64,000 nt of DNA from an uncultured Prevotellaceae bacterium. GTDB taxonomy: Bacteria > Bacteroidota > Bacteroidia > Bacteroidales > Bacteroidaceae. Where the stretch lies: contig ONFE01000029.1 in assembly GCA_900316985.1 (NCBI GenBank), positions 1-64,000 on the forward strand, given 5' to 3'. The translations under genes and the position numbers were made by a program. Numbering within the stretch: position 1 is the first letter of the stretch; every line of letters starts with the position of its first letter. This document shows positions 23,728 through 32,077 of this stretch, one piece after another. The notes under the pieces were generated by a model. It made no database searches and was not told the DNA's origin. It saw only the letters and a list, made by a program, of their open reading frames with translations.

Positions 23728-24828
23728 ATGAGAAAGATTCTATTCATGATGGTTTGTCTGCTTTCCATAGCCTGGCAGACTCAGGCACAGAACACAAAAG
23801 CCGACAGAGTGAAGTTCATCCGACAGGCTTACGCCCAAGCCAAGCAAAAGATTGCGCAGAACGGCAAGAACGGTAAGGCCCCGAAGGATATACAGATTAC
23901 GTTCACTGATGAAGTGAGCCGCGAACCGGACATACAGTCAGAACAACATCTGAATATCTATTTCGACTCCGAAGAGCGGAAGGATGAAGGCGGTCTTACG
24001 TACACCTACCGCCAGCCTTACTTTGTCACCGACAACTGGTATGCTGCAGGACACAGTAAAGAGAGCGAGCACCTTTTCAATGTTGCCGACGGAAAACTGA
24101 TGTTCTGCTTCGACAGAGCCGAGACAGACGGAGGTTACATCATGGAACAACGCTACTACTACGACAAACAGGGCAAACTCATCGAGCGCATAGGTAAACA
24201 AGGTATGTACGACCAAAAACTTACCGAGGACAACAATCCAGACCACAACAATGCGGGACTCGTGGAAGAAAATGGGCGTATCTATCAAGACATCTTCAAC
24301 AGAATAGCATGCCGTGTACAATATGGTGAAGAAATAGTGTACGGAAATAAGAAGGCCATGCCCAAGGCCGAGCGTATGAAGTTCATCCGCAGTACTTACG
24401 CTAAGGCCAAAGAGATGATTGCTCTTAACGACAAGAGTGATGCCCCCCATTACCTGCAGATTGTACTCCACGACGAATTGGAAAACGACGGTCGCCCGAT
24501 AAAGACGGAATACAATTTCTATTTTAACAGTAACGAGGGAAACAACCACTGCTACTTCATCTCAATGCACCGCACCTATATGGGCTTCGACTGCTATATA
24601 GAATATCTCTTTAATCCCCAGAATCACGACCTGATTTTCAGTTATACCAGTAGCAAGGAAGAAGATAACCATTGGGAATGGCGCTACTATCTGGACGAGA
24701 ACGGACACTGTATAGAACAGAAAACCACTGCCGACATGGATGACGCAATGGACGAGGGCCATGAAGACCTTCAGGAAGCCCAAAACTTAATCAAGGTATT
24801 CAACGCACTGGCAAATCCTACAGAATAA
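23728..24828 (+). CDS. secreted protein of unknown function with an internal duplication
   Basis: A 366-residue protein with a signal peptide (MRKILFMMVCLLSIAWQTQA). It is not assigned to a family. It contains two related halves: the first begins DRVKFIRQAYAQAKQKIAQN, the second ERMKFIRSTYAKAKEMIALN. Each is followed by a QI-(T/V)-(F/L)-x-DE strand, then a conserved (Y/I)-(Y/F)-F-(D/N)-S-(E/N)-E motif, and ends in a Tyr-rich strand (EQRYYYDKQGKLIER; EWRYYLDENGHCIEQ). This implies an ancient domain duplication. The next gene, MgtC, begins 1 nt after the stop, so they form a pair. Together they separate the menaquinone genes. Role unknown. Confidence 0.75.
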   Translation: MRKILFMMVCLLSIAWQTQAQNTKADRVKFIRQAYAQAKQKIAQNGKNGKAPKDIQITFTDEVSREPDIQSEQHLNIYFDSEERKDEGGLTYTYRQPYFVTDNWYAAGHSKESEHLFNVADGKLMFCFDRAETDGGYIMEQRYYYDKQGKLIERIGKQGMYDQKLTEDNNPDHNNAGLVEENGRIYQDIFNRIACRVQYGEEIVYGNKKAMPKAERMKFIRSTYAKAKEMIALNDKSDAPHYLQIVLHDELENDGRPIKTEYNFYFNSNEGNNHCYFISMHRTYMGFDCYIEYLFNPQNHDLIFSYTSSKEEDNHWEWRYYLDENGHCIEQKTTADMDDAMDEGHEDLQEAQNLIKVFNALANPTE

Positions 24829-24829
24829 T

Positions 24830-25288
24830 ATGGATACGATGACAACAGAATTCATCATCCGCATACTGGTGGCTACCGCTTTGGGAGCCGTCATCGGATT
24901 GGACCGTGAGTACCGCACGAAGGCTGCGGGATTCCGCACACACGTGCTGGTGGCTTTAGGCTCTGCCCTTTTTATGATCATTTCCGTTCACGGCTTCGAC
25001 GACCTGCCCAAAGACCAGATGACACTGCGTATGGATCCTGCACGTATTGCCGCTCAGGTCGTAACAGGTATCGGTTTCATCGGTGCGGGAACCATTATTT
25101 TTCAGAAGAACGTTGTGAAAGGATTGACTACGGCAGCCGGCCTGTGGGTTACTGCAGCTGTGGGCATGGCCTGCGGTGTGGGCATGTACACGCTGGCAGC
25201 CGTGAGCACGGTAATAGTGCTTCTCTGTTTCGAAGCCTTCAATGCTTTTCTTCACAAGATGCGTGGAAAACGGGAGGACGAGGAATAG
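24830..25288 (+). CDS. MgtC/SapB-family membrane protein
   Basis: A 152-residue protein with the MgtC signature AAVIGLDREYR-type (here GAVIGLDREYRTKAAGFRTH) and four hydrophobic segments (VLVALGSALFMIISV, TGIGFIGAGTIIF, TTAAGLWVTAAVGMACGVG, YTLAAVSTVIVLLCFEAF). It resembles the short SapB form without the C-terminal ACT-like domain. MgtC in enterobacteria aids growth at low magnesium and inhibits the F-ATPase; other members are uncharacterised. Confidence 0.9.
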   Translation: MDTMTTEFIIRILVATALGAVIGLDREYRTKAAGFRTHVLVALGSALFMIISVHGFDDLPKDQMTLRMDPARIAAQVVTGIGFIGAGTIIFQKNVVKGLTTAAGLWVTAAVGMACGVGMYTLAAVSTVIVLLCFEAFNAFLHKMRGKREDEE

Positions 25289-25296
25289 CCTCTCCC

Positions 25297-26958
25297 CTAT
25301 ATTGAAAGACTACGGTAATAATCTTTTAAGACCTGAGTGTCGGTTTCCGCATCCGTAAAGACTTCCAGCAGGAGGGGCCGTGAACTCTCTTGCTGCAGAA
25401 GGAGTCGGATGCCGTCTTCCATTTCGACCTCGTTACGGGCACTGTGATATTCCACGCCGTAACTCTTGCAAATGCCTTCAGCTGAAGTCTGATGACTGCC
25501 CATCACATAATCGAGGGCAGAGGAACGCCCGTCGCCTACCGGCAACTGGCGGAAGATGCCGCCCCCACCATTATTAAGTAAAAGGATACGGAAGTTGCCT
25601 TTCAACTCCTTATTCCACAGGGCATTGCTATCATAGAAGAAACTGAGGTCACCGATAACGATGAAGACAGGATTCTTCGCGACTAAGGAAAAACCGGCAG
25701 CCGTGGAAAGCGAGCCCTCAATGCCGTTGACCCCACGGTTGCAATAGACGTAATGGCGCGCATAGATATTGGCCAACCGGATGGCCATGCTGTTGGCATA
25801 GTGTACGAAATGTTTGCAGCTGTCGCAGTATTGCTCAAACATTCTTACTGCTGCCATTTGTGAAAAGGCAGGAACGAATTGGTCGGTATGAATCATCGCA
25901 CGCGTAAGCGCCTGCCACCACAAGTCCCGAAAAGCAGTTGGCTTTGAATGTTTCTCCCGCAACAAATCAGCCAACGTGAGCAACATGGTCCACGCATCGC
26001 TATGCACCCAATGGTGGAGATTCATAAACGTGTCACTGAGGTTCCCACTCTCATTGGCTGCCACAAAATAGCAGTCCTTACATCCGCGAAGGAACTTCTT
26101 CAGCCGCTTACTGACAATGGTGTCACCCAGATAAAGCACGAAATCGGGCTGATATTCAGGTTGTTCCCCCACCCGACTCAGCACCTCATCGAAATGACTG
26201 GGACTGATGAAACCACTGAGCGACTCGTGAAGCACCACAGCATAGTCGGTCACCAAATGGTAATCGTCAGCATAGTGTTCGGCATATCCGTCATCCTTGG
26301 TCTGCCCTATCACAATCATAGGGCGCGAAGCTTTCAGGAAACGCTCACCCACGTCAACGGCTATGGCCTCGAAATTAGGAAAACAATGTATGCGTTCTAT
26401 GGTACGCTGTTGCGGCAAAGACGGAACCGTGAAGTCGAACAGCGGCTCGCTAATCGGCACATTAATATGTACAGGGACATCCTCGTAGCGGGATGCAAGC
26501 AGGGCCTCGTTAACCAATCGGTTGCAATACCAGCGGGTTTCGTCGTCATGCGGTTCGGGCAACGACACAGATTTCCCTACAAAACTGCCGAAGACACCAG
26601 GCTGCGGGAGTGTCTGCCCGTCCAACTGGTCAATCCATTGCAGGGGACGGTCGGCAGAAATCACCACCAAAGGCTGGTGCTGATACCGAGCCTCAGCAAC
26701 TGCCGGAACAAGATTCAGCAAGGCGGTGCCCGATGTGACACAGACTGCCACCGGCAAGCCCGAACACTGACACATGCCTAAAGCATAAAAACCTGCCGAA
26801 CGCTCATCGGTTACGGGATGGCATTGGATGTCGGAACACTCCGTGAGATTGTGCACTATGGGTGAATTGCGACTGCCGGGACAAACCACTTCATGGCGCA
26901 CGCCGTGGGCCACCAGCAGACTGGTCAATATGTTTACATTCTCCTTATTCGAGTACAT
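25297..26958 (-). CDS. menD: 2-succinyl-5-enolpyruvyl-6-hydroxy-3-cyclohexene-1-carboxylate synthase
   Basis: A ThDP-dependent enzyme that joins isochorismate and 2-oxoglutarate in menaquinone synthesis, 553 residues. The N-terminal pyrimidine-binding domain has VCPGSRNSPI and VTDERSAGFYALG with the catalytic Glu. The C-terminal ThDP domain has IGDLSFFYDSNALWN and LLNNGGGGIFRQLP. It overlaps menF by 14 nt. The convergent MgtC gene ends 8 bp away. Confidence 0.94.
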   Translation of the reverse strand: MYSNKENVNILTSLLVAHGVRHEVVCPGSRNSPIVHNLTECSDIQCHPVTDERSAGFYALGMCQCSGLPVAVCVTSGTALLNLVPAVAEARYQHQPLVVISADRPLQWIDQLDGQTLPQPGVFGSFVGKSVSLPEPHDDETRWYCNRLVNEALLASRYEDVPVHINVPISEPLFDFTVPSLPQQRTIERIHCFPNFEAIAVDVGERFLKASRPMIVIGQTKDDGYAEHYADDYHLVTDYAVVLHESLSGFISPSHFDEVLSRVGEQPEYQPDFVLYLGDTIVSKRLKKFLRGCKDCYFVAANESGNLSDTFMNLHHWVHSDAWTMLLTLADLLREKHSKPTAFRDLWWQALTRAMIHTDQFVPAFSQMAAVRMFEQYCDSCKHFVHYANSMAIRLANIYARHYVYCNRGVNGIEGSLSTAAGFSLVAKNPVFIVIGDLSFFYDSNALWNKELKGNFRILLLNNGGGGIFRQLPVGDGRSSALDYVMGSHQTSAEGICKSYGVEYHSARNEVEMEDGIRLLLQQESSRPLLLEVFTDAETDTQVLKDYYRSLSI

Positions 26959-28003
26959 TTCTCATCGTATTTAATTTGGCTTCCGTCTCCTGCCATTCCG
27001 ATTCTTCCACACTATCTTTCAACAGTCCACCACCCGCATAGAGGGCATAATGCCCCCCATTAATCATCATACAACGAAGGGACACATAGAGATGAGTATC
27101 ACCGCCAGGCTGAAGGGGTCCCTGAAAACCACTATAGTAGAGTCGCGGAGAGGATTCATTGCGTTGAATGAAATCAAAGGCTTCGCGCTTGGGAAGTCCA
27201 CAGACTGCCGGCGTGGGATGAAGGGTCTGCAAGAGTGTACCCAGATGATGGGAGTCAGAAAGGGTGAACGTGAAATCCGAACGCAAATGAGCAAGATTGG
27301 CCGCCCTTGTGGTATAGGGTCCCTCCTCGCCTATCCGATTGGTAAACTGTTCGAGCGTTTCCATCATATAGGTAGCCACATAGCGCTGCTCACGGATATT
27401 CTTCTCGCTCCATCTCACATCCTCCGCAAAAGGCATCGTGCCGGCAAGTGCAATAGTCTTGAAAGTGGAATCTTCAGGAGAAATGCTCTCCAACAGGATC
27501 TCAGGGCTTGCTGTCAACCACGTACCACCTTGAGGAGTGCTCACTAGAGAGATAAACATCCGCGGATAACGCTCACAGGCTTTTTGGAAGAGCATAAAAG
27601 GCGACTCCGGTTCTGCAATATCCATATCCAGGCAACGGGAAAGAACAATCTTACGGAATGCACCTTCCTGAAGCTGCGCATAGAAATTGCAAAAATCAAG
27701 ATGATAGCGCATCTGATGATGACTCGATAAGGTTGACTTCACCGTTTTGTTGGGAAACTCATAATCGGAAAGAATCCCTGTGGAACATACCGAAAAGACT
27801 TTCTTGCAATCCATCGTCTCAACACGACTCGGCGTGAGCAACAAGACAGGATGATTGGATGTGGTTGCAAAGGGTGCAAAGACATAGCCCTGACGGTCGT
27901 TAAGAGAGGTCAGCCGATTCAATTCCTCGGGTTCCCCTTCCTCTTGCACCATCAGCGTACAACTCTGGGCAAATGGCAACCGGAAGATTGCAAAACTACT
28001 CAT
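26945..28003 (-). CDS. menF: isochorismate synthase
   Basis: A chorismate-utilising enzyme, 352 residues, first committed step of menaquinone synthesis. Motifs: KIVLSRCLDMDI, ISLVSTPQGGTWLTASPEIL, the catalytic stretch TIALAGTMPF, and PTPAVCGLPKREAFDFI. The C-terminal YAGGGLLKDSVEESEWQETE is typical. It overlaps both menI (8 nt) and menD (14 nt), so translation is coupled. Confidence 0.93.
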   Translation of the reverse strand: MSSFAIFRLPFAQSCTLMVQEEGEPEELNRLTSLNDRQGYVFAPFATTSNHPVLLLTPSRVETMDCKKVFSVCSTGILSDYEFPNKTVKSTLSSHHQMRYHLDFCNFYAQLQEGAFRKIVLSRCLDMDIAEPESPFMLFQKACERYPRMFISLVSTPQGGTWLTASPEILLESISPEDSTFKTIALAGTMPFAEDVRWSEKNIREQRYVATYMMETLEQFTNRIGEEGPYTTRAANLAHLRSDFTFTLSDSHHLGTLLQTLHPTPAVCGLPKREAFDFIQRNESSPRLYYSGFQGPLQPGGDTHLYVSLRCMMINGGHYALYAGGGLLKDSVEESEWQETEAKLNTMRNVLE

Positions 28004-28421
28004 CTTTGGGCTTCTTGGGGGAAATAATATAATTAGTTACATGAACTGTAGAAATCAGGTCGCCTGCCGTGTCCTTTAGGTGGACATCCCAGACATGAAG
28101 GGAACGCCCTTTGGAAACAAGTCGGGCATAAGCTGTAACGGTATCACCTTCAGCAACTGCCTTCACATGCTCACCACTCACGCTGATACCCACGCAAATC
28201 TTTCCAGGACAAAGGGCCGAACTGCCTACACCAGCGACATTCTCTGCCAAAGCTAGAGAAGCGCCACCACTGAGAAAACCGAAAGGCTGACGGTTGCGCT
28301 CATCGACCATCATCCGAGCCATGCAAGTGTCAGCTTCCGGAGTAGAAATAAACTCCATACCCAAAGCTGTGGACAGGTTGGGCTGCCGCTCTATGATTTC
28401 CCTAATAGATGATACATCCAT
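27996..28421 (-). CDS. menI: hotdog-fold thioesterase, probable DHNA-CoA thioesterase
   Basis: A 141-residue PaaI-type hotdog protein. The catalytic Glu lies in GGASLALAENVAG; the fold continues with VSGEHVKAVAEGDTVTAYAR. As the first gene of menI-menF-menD, it most likely hydrolyses 1,4-dihydroxy-2-naphthoyl-CoA, the step after MenB. The assignment rests on family plus context. No menA is in the window. Confidence 0.82.
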   Translation of the reverse strand: MDVSSIREIIERQPNLSTALGMEFISTPEADTCMARMMVDERNRQPFGFLSGGASLALAENVAGVGSSALCPGKICVGISVSGEHVKAVAEGDTVTAYARLVSKGRSLHVWDVHLKDTAGDLISTVHVTNYIISPKKPKDE

Positions 28422-28447
28422 ATTGATTGCTGTCTATTTTGTTTTTG

Positions 28448-28479
28448 CAAAAATACAGATTAATTGGGGAAATGCCAAA
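28448..28479 (-). promoter_or_regulatory. promoter of menI-menF-menD
   Basis: Minus-strand TTTG (28476-28479), 20 bp, then TATTTTTG (28448-28455). The leader is about 20 nt. Confidence 0.65.
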
Positions 28480-28561
28480 TAATTAACGAAGATTATCAGT
28501 GCAGAATGAAGGAATCGACAAAGTCGCTTCCCCAACGAATATCATAGACGGCATCCTATTA

Positions 28562-29494
28562 CTACAAGAAAAAGAGTGAGACACCGATACAAGAGATGAT
28601 GGCTCCCACAATACCCTTCAGCGTAATGGGGGTTTTGAAAAGCCAATGACTGGGCCAGATGATGATAATGGGTGTAAGTGCCATCAGCGTGGAGGCAATG
28701 CCGGCAGCAGTAAACTGTACAGCCATCAGCGAGAGGCCTACTCCCACAAAAGGACCGCAGATGACGGCCAAGATGACATAGAAGAAACCGCGTCCGTCAG
28801 TTTTGCTCCGTTTGAAATCATCAAAACCCTGATGAATCCACATAATGAGCAAGAAGCAGAAGAATCCGGCAATACAGCGAATCATATTGGCACTGAAAGG
28901 CAGCACATTGACTACCTGCGGGAGGATGTCAGCAGGAACATCCTGCGTATAATGATCAAGGCCTATCTTGCTGAGAACCAGTCCCACTCCTTGGCCGACA
29001 CCAGCGCCAACTGCCATCAGCACACCTTTCCAAGGAAGACGCAATGTGAGTTTATGTCCTTCGCTGCGACCAAGAATGGATAGGGCTATACCCGTCATTG
29101 TGATGGCCATTGCCAGCAAATTCTGTAAAGAGAGTTGTTGTCCCAGCATCACCCATGCTGAAAAAGCTGCTGCTGCCGGTGCCAATGTCATGAAGAGTTG
29201 GCCGTAAAGGGAACCTATGAGAATATAACTCTTGAACAGGCAGTAATCGCCCATCGCATAGCCCACGACTCCCGACAACGCAAGCCAAAACCAAGCCTTA
29301 CCACCAGCATAGACGGGATAAGGCTGTCCGAGCGTCAGCCAGCAGAAAACGGCTATGAATGAGGTGGCAATCAGCATCCGCCACACATTGGAGACAAAGA
29401 CGCCCCAACGTTTGGACACCATTTCGCTGGCTAAGGCAGCACCTGTCCAAAAGACGGCTACCGTGAGTGATATGATTTCACCAAGATAATGCAT
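28562..29494 (-). CDS. EamA/DMT-family transporter
   Basis: A 310-residue membrane protein with about ten helices and two EamA repeats. The N-terminal repeat begins LGEIISLTVAVFWTGAALAS; the second includes GFFYVILAVICGPFVGVGLS and ends IVGAIISCIGVSLFFL. Substrate unknown; relatives export amino acids or metabolites. The promoter TACCTTTG ends at 29504, so the usable start is the ATG at 29494, giving a near-leaderless mRNA. The 67 bp after the stop keep an open frame (DAVYDIRWGSDFVDSFILH then stop) that looks like the tail of a lost gene. Confidence 0.85.
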   Translation of the reverse strand: MHYLGEIISLTVAVFWTGAALASEMVSKRWGVFVSNVWRMLIATSFIAVFCWLTLGQPYPVYAGGKAWFWLALSGVVGYAMGDYCLFKSYILIGSLYGQLFMTLAPAAAAFSAWVMLGQQLSLQNLLAMAITMTGIALSILGRSEGHKLTLRLPWKGVLMAVGAGVGQGVGLVLSKIGLDHYTQDVPADILPQVVNVLPFSANMIRCIAGFFCFLLIMWIHQGFDDFKRSKTDGRGFFYVILAVICGPFVGVGLSLMAVQFTAAGIASTLMALTPIIIIWPSHWLFKTPITLKGIVGAIISCIGVSLFFL

Positions 29495-29503
29495 TTCGGG
29501 GTG

Positions 29504-29535
29504 CAAAGGTACGAACAAGTGAGCGAAAGGCCAAA
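29504..29535 (-). promoter_or_regulatory. EamA gene promoter, part of promoter-bearing repeat
   Basis: Minus-strand TTTG (29532-29535), 20 bp, then TACCTTTG (29504-29511), with spacer core CTCACTTGTTCG as in the menB promoters. Confidence 0.65.
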
Positions 29536-29576
29536 TTTATTTGAGTTTTTCCGAGCGGGTGTACTTTCGGCGAAGC

Positions 29577-29607
29577 CAAAGTTACGAATAAGTGAGCACA
29601 AAACAAA
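29577..29607 (-). promoter_or_regulatory. second copy of promoter-bearing repeat upstream of EamA gene
   Basis: Minus-strand TTTG (29604-29607), 19 bp with CTCACTTATTCG, then TAACTTTG (29577-29584). It lies 73 bp upstream of the proximal copy. Confidence 0.55.
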
Positions 29608-29676
29608 AAAGTTTACTGTTTTTGATTTGTCGAGCGAAAGTAGCTTATATAAAATAAATAAAATCTTCCGTAAAAC

Positions 29677-29708
29677 TTTGGTTAATACATAAAATCTTCA
29701 TATATTTG
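29677..29708 (+). promoter_or_regulatory. promoter of lplA and the glycine cleavage genes
   Basis: TTTG (29677-29680), 20 bp, then TATATTTG (29701-29708). Start of transcription near 29715 rules out the first in-frame codon at 29706 and supports the ATG at 29745. Confidence 0.7.
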
Positions 29709-29744
29709 CACCAAATCGAAACTACTGACGATGAGTTTGAGTCT

Positions 29745-30437
29745 ATGAAATACGTTCAACTTCCCGACAACCGAGTAAGGGCACTGTCTTTCTATCTCGC
29801 TATGGAAGAATACGTGGCACGCCATGTCGACGAATATGTCTGCTTCTTCATGTGGCAGGTAAAACCCAGTGTGATATTTGGTCGCAATCAGTTTGTCGAG
29901 AATGAAGTAAACATAGACTACTGCCGGCAACACAATATCGAGGTGTTTCGCCGCAAGAGTGGAGGTGGATGCGTATATGCCGATCAGGACAATCTGATGC
30001 TCTCACTCATCACACGGGAAGAGAATGTGGGGATTGCCTTCAACCAATATATAAATATGGTGATTCTGGTTTTACGGAAACTGGGGGTAGAAGCTGTAGG
30101 CAGCCACCACAACGACATTATGATTGGCGATAGGAAGGTAAGTGGAACGGCTTGCTACAAGTTAGACGGCCATTGCATCGTTCACGGGACCTTGCTCTAT
30201 GACACCAATATGGAACACATGACGCATGCTATCACGCCTACACAGGAGAAACTGCTGAAGAACGGCGTGCAGAGTGTCCGACAACGCATCTGTTTGCTCA
30301 AAGACTATATCTCCTACAATATTGAAGAACTTAGGAAATTTATCCAGTTGCAACTATGTGAGGGGGAACTCCTGCTGACAGATAATGACATCTCGGGTAT
30401 TGAAGAACTGGAGCAGAAATATGAGATTATCCGATAA
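29745..30437 (+). CDS. lplA: lipoate-protein ligase A
   Basis: Attaches lipoate to acceptor proteins. 230 residues from MKYVQLPDN, with the BPL/LplA catalytic core: KPSVIFGRNQ, EVFRRKSGGGCVYADQDNL (the RR-SGGG-V-D motif), and the lysine motif DRKVSGTACY. The shorter C-terminal domain ends in a small helical extension. The next gene is gcvT, with gcvH two genes on. GcvH must be lipoylated to work, so this ligase very likely serves the local glycine cleavage system. Confidence 0.9.
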   Translation: MKYVQLPDNRVRALSFYLAMEEYVARHVDEYVCFFMWQVKPSVIFGRNQFVENEVNIDYCRQHNIEVFRRKSGGGCVYADQDNLMLSLITREENVGIAFNQYINMVILVLRKLGVEAVGSHHNDIMIGDRKVSGTACYKLDGHCIVHGTLLYDTNMEHMTHAITPTQEKLLKNGVQSVRQRICLLKDYISYNIEELRKFIQLQLCEGELLLTDNDISGIEELEQKYEIIR

Positions 30438-30505
30438 TTATTCGCTTCATCCATAGACAAGTATTCAACTATATAATACAACAACTAAAAATCCAGAATA
30501 AAGAA

Positions 30506-31606
30506 ATGGAAAACAAAAGAACCTGTCTGTATGACAAACACGTAGACCTCGGGGCACTCATCAGTCCTTTTGGAGGCTTCGACATGCCCATCCAGTACTC
30601 TGGCATTATCGACGAACATCATGCCGTACGCCAGCATTGTGGCGTATTCGACGTGAGCCACATGGGCGAAGTGACGGTAAAGGGAAAGGATGCCGAACGC
30701 TATGTAAACCATATCTTCACCAACGATGTGAGTCAGATGGAACCTGGGAAAATTCTTTATGGAATGATGTGCTATGACGACGGTGGCGTGGTCGACGATC
30801 TGCTGGTGTATAAGATGGCCGAAGGGGATTTCTTCCTAGTCATCAATGCCTCCAACATTGACAAGGACTGGGCGTGGATTCAGCAGCAGGCAGAGGGCTT
30901 CGATGTGGAACTCTGCAACTGCTCCGACGACTATGGACAGCTGGCCGTTCAGGGACCTGAGGCCGAAAGCGTGATGGAAGAGGTGCTCAACATTGAATGC
31001 AAGGAACTCACCTTCTATACTTTCAAGACGCTTCCCTCTCCTCTTTCCTCTCTCCTCTCTCCTCTAATTTCCCGCACTGGCTATACAGGTGAGGACGGAT
31101 TCGAAATATATGGTTCGCACGAGTATATCCGTGAATGTTGGGACAAGCTGCTGGCCAGCGGCCGATGCAAGCCCTGCGGACTGGGTTGCCGCGACACCTT
31201 GCGCTTCGAGGTGGGACTGCCGCTCTATGGCGATGAACTGTCGGCCGACATCTCGCCCATCATGGCCGGGCTGGGTATCTTCGTAAAACTCGACAAGGAA
31301 GAGTTTATCGGCAAGGAAGCACTCGCCAGACAAAAGGCAGAAGGCGTCAGCAAAAAACTGGTGGGCATTGAACTGGCCGACAAGGCCATTCCGCGCCATG
31401 GCTATGCCGTGCTGAAAGACGGTGAACCCATTGGAGAAGTGACCACCGGCTATCACACCATCTCAACCGACAAGAGCGTGTGCATGGCGCTCATCGACAG
31501 CCGCTATGCCAAGCTCGACACCGAGCTGGATATCCAAATCCGCAAGAAGGTTTTCCCCGGCAAGGTGGTGAAAAAGCGCTTCTACGAAAAACATTACAAG
31601 AAATAA
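30506..31606 (+). CDS. gcvT: aminomethyltransferase (glycine cleavage T protein)
   Basis: Transfers the methylene group from aminomethyl-lipoyl GcvH to THF, releasing ammonia. 366 residues. Motifs include the folate region DVSHMGEVTVKGKDAERYVN and RTGYTGEDGFEIY, then LRFEVGLPLYGDE. Between residues 174 and 190 the sequence [15 protein letters not shown] is encoded by a CTCTCCT array, an in-frame insertion just before the conserved RTGYTGEDG strand. First of the gcvT-H-PA-PB-lpd run. Confidence 0.93.
   Translation: MENKRTCLYDKHVDLGALISPFGGFDMPIQYSGIIDEHHAVRQHCGVFDVSHMGEVTVKGKDAERYVNHIFTNDVSQMEPGKILYGMMCYDDGGVVDDLLVYKMAEGDFFLVINASNIDKDWAWIQQQAEGFDVELCNCSDDYGQLAVQGPEAESVMEEVLNIECKELTFYTFKTLPSPLSSLLSPLISRTGYTGEDGFEIYGSHEYIRECWDKLLASGRCKPCGLGCRDTLRFEVGLPLYGDELSADISPIMAGLGIFVKLDKEEFIGKEALARQKAEGVSKKLVGIELADKAIPRHGYAVLKDGEPIGEVTTGYHTISTDKSVCMALIDSRYAKLDTELDIQIRKKVFPGKVVKKRFYEKHYKK
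31036..31063. repeat. heptanucleotide array (CTCTCCT)4 inside gcvT
   Basis: Units CTCTCCT, CTTTCCT, CTCTCCT, CTCTCCT. The array encodes Ser/Pro/Leu residues just before a conserved folate-site strand. Confidence 0.8.
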
Positions 31607-31610
31607 CCGT

Positions 31611-31641
31611 CATAACGTCATAACGACATAACGACATAACG
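31611..31641. repeat. octanucleotide array (CATAACGA)4 between gcvT and gcvH
   Basis: Units CATAACGT, CATAACGA, CATAACGA, CATAACG end 19 bp before the gcvH start. Similar ATAACG units occur near 2791-2818. Confidence 0.7.
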
Positions 31642-31660
31642 CAATAAAAAAAATACAACT

Positions 31661-32044
31661 ATGGCAAAAGTAATTGAAGGACTCTACTACACAGAGAGTC
31701 ATGAGTATGTGAGAATCGAAGATGGTTTCGGATTTATCGGCATCACCGACTACGCCCAGAATGCCTTGGGCAACGTGGTCTATGTGGACATGCCCGAAGT
31801 TGACGACGAGGTGGAAGCCGGCGAGGAATTCGGTGCCGTGGAAAGCGTGAAGGCCGCCAGCGACCTCATCTCTCCTGTCAGCGGAACGGTGGTCGAAGTT
31901 AATGAAGCCTTGGAGGACACTCCTGAACTCATCAACCAGGATGCTTTCCAGAACTGGATTATCAAGGTGGAACTCTCTGACGAAGATGAACTCGGCAACT
32001 TGATGGATGCCGCCGCCTATCAGGCTTTCTGCGAAAAGGAGTAA
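31661..32044 (+). CDS. gcvH: glycine cleavage system H protein
   Basis: Lipoyl carrier of the glycine cleavage complex, 127 residues, normal length. The lipoylated lysine is in GAVESVKAASDLISPVSG. The N-terminal YYTESHEYVRIEDGFGFIGI is typical. LplA, encoded just upstream, probably adds the lipoate. Confidence 0.96.
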   Translation: MAKVIEGLYYTESHEYVRIEDGFGFIGITDYAQNALGNVVYVDMPEVDDEVEAGEEFGAVESVKAASDLISPVSGTVVEVNEALEDTPELINQDAFQNWIIKVELSDEDELGNLMDAAAYQAFCEKE

Positions 32045-32077
32045 AGGTCAACGACCATCAACTTTAAACAGTCAACT

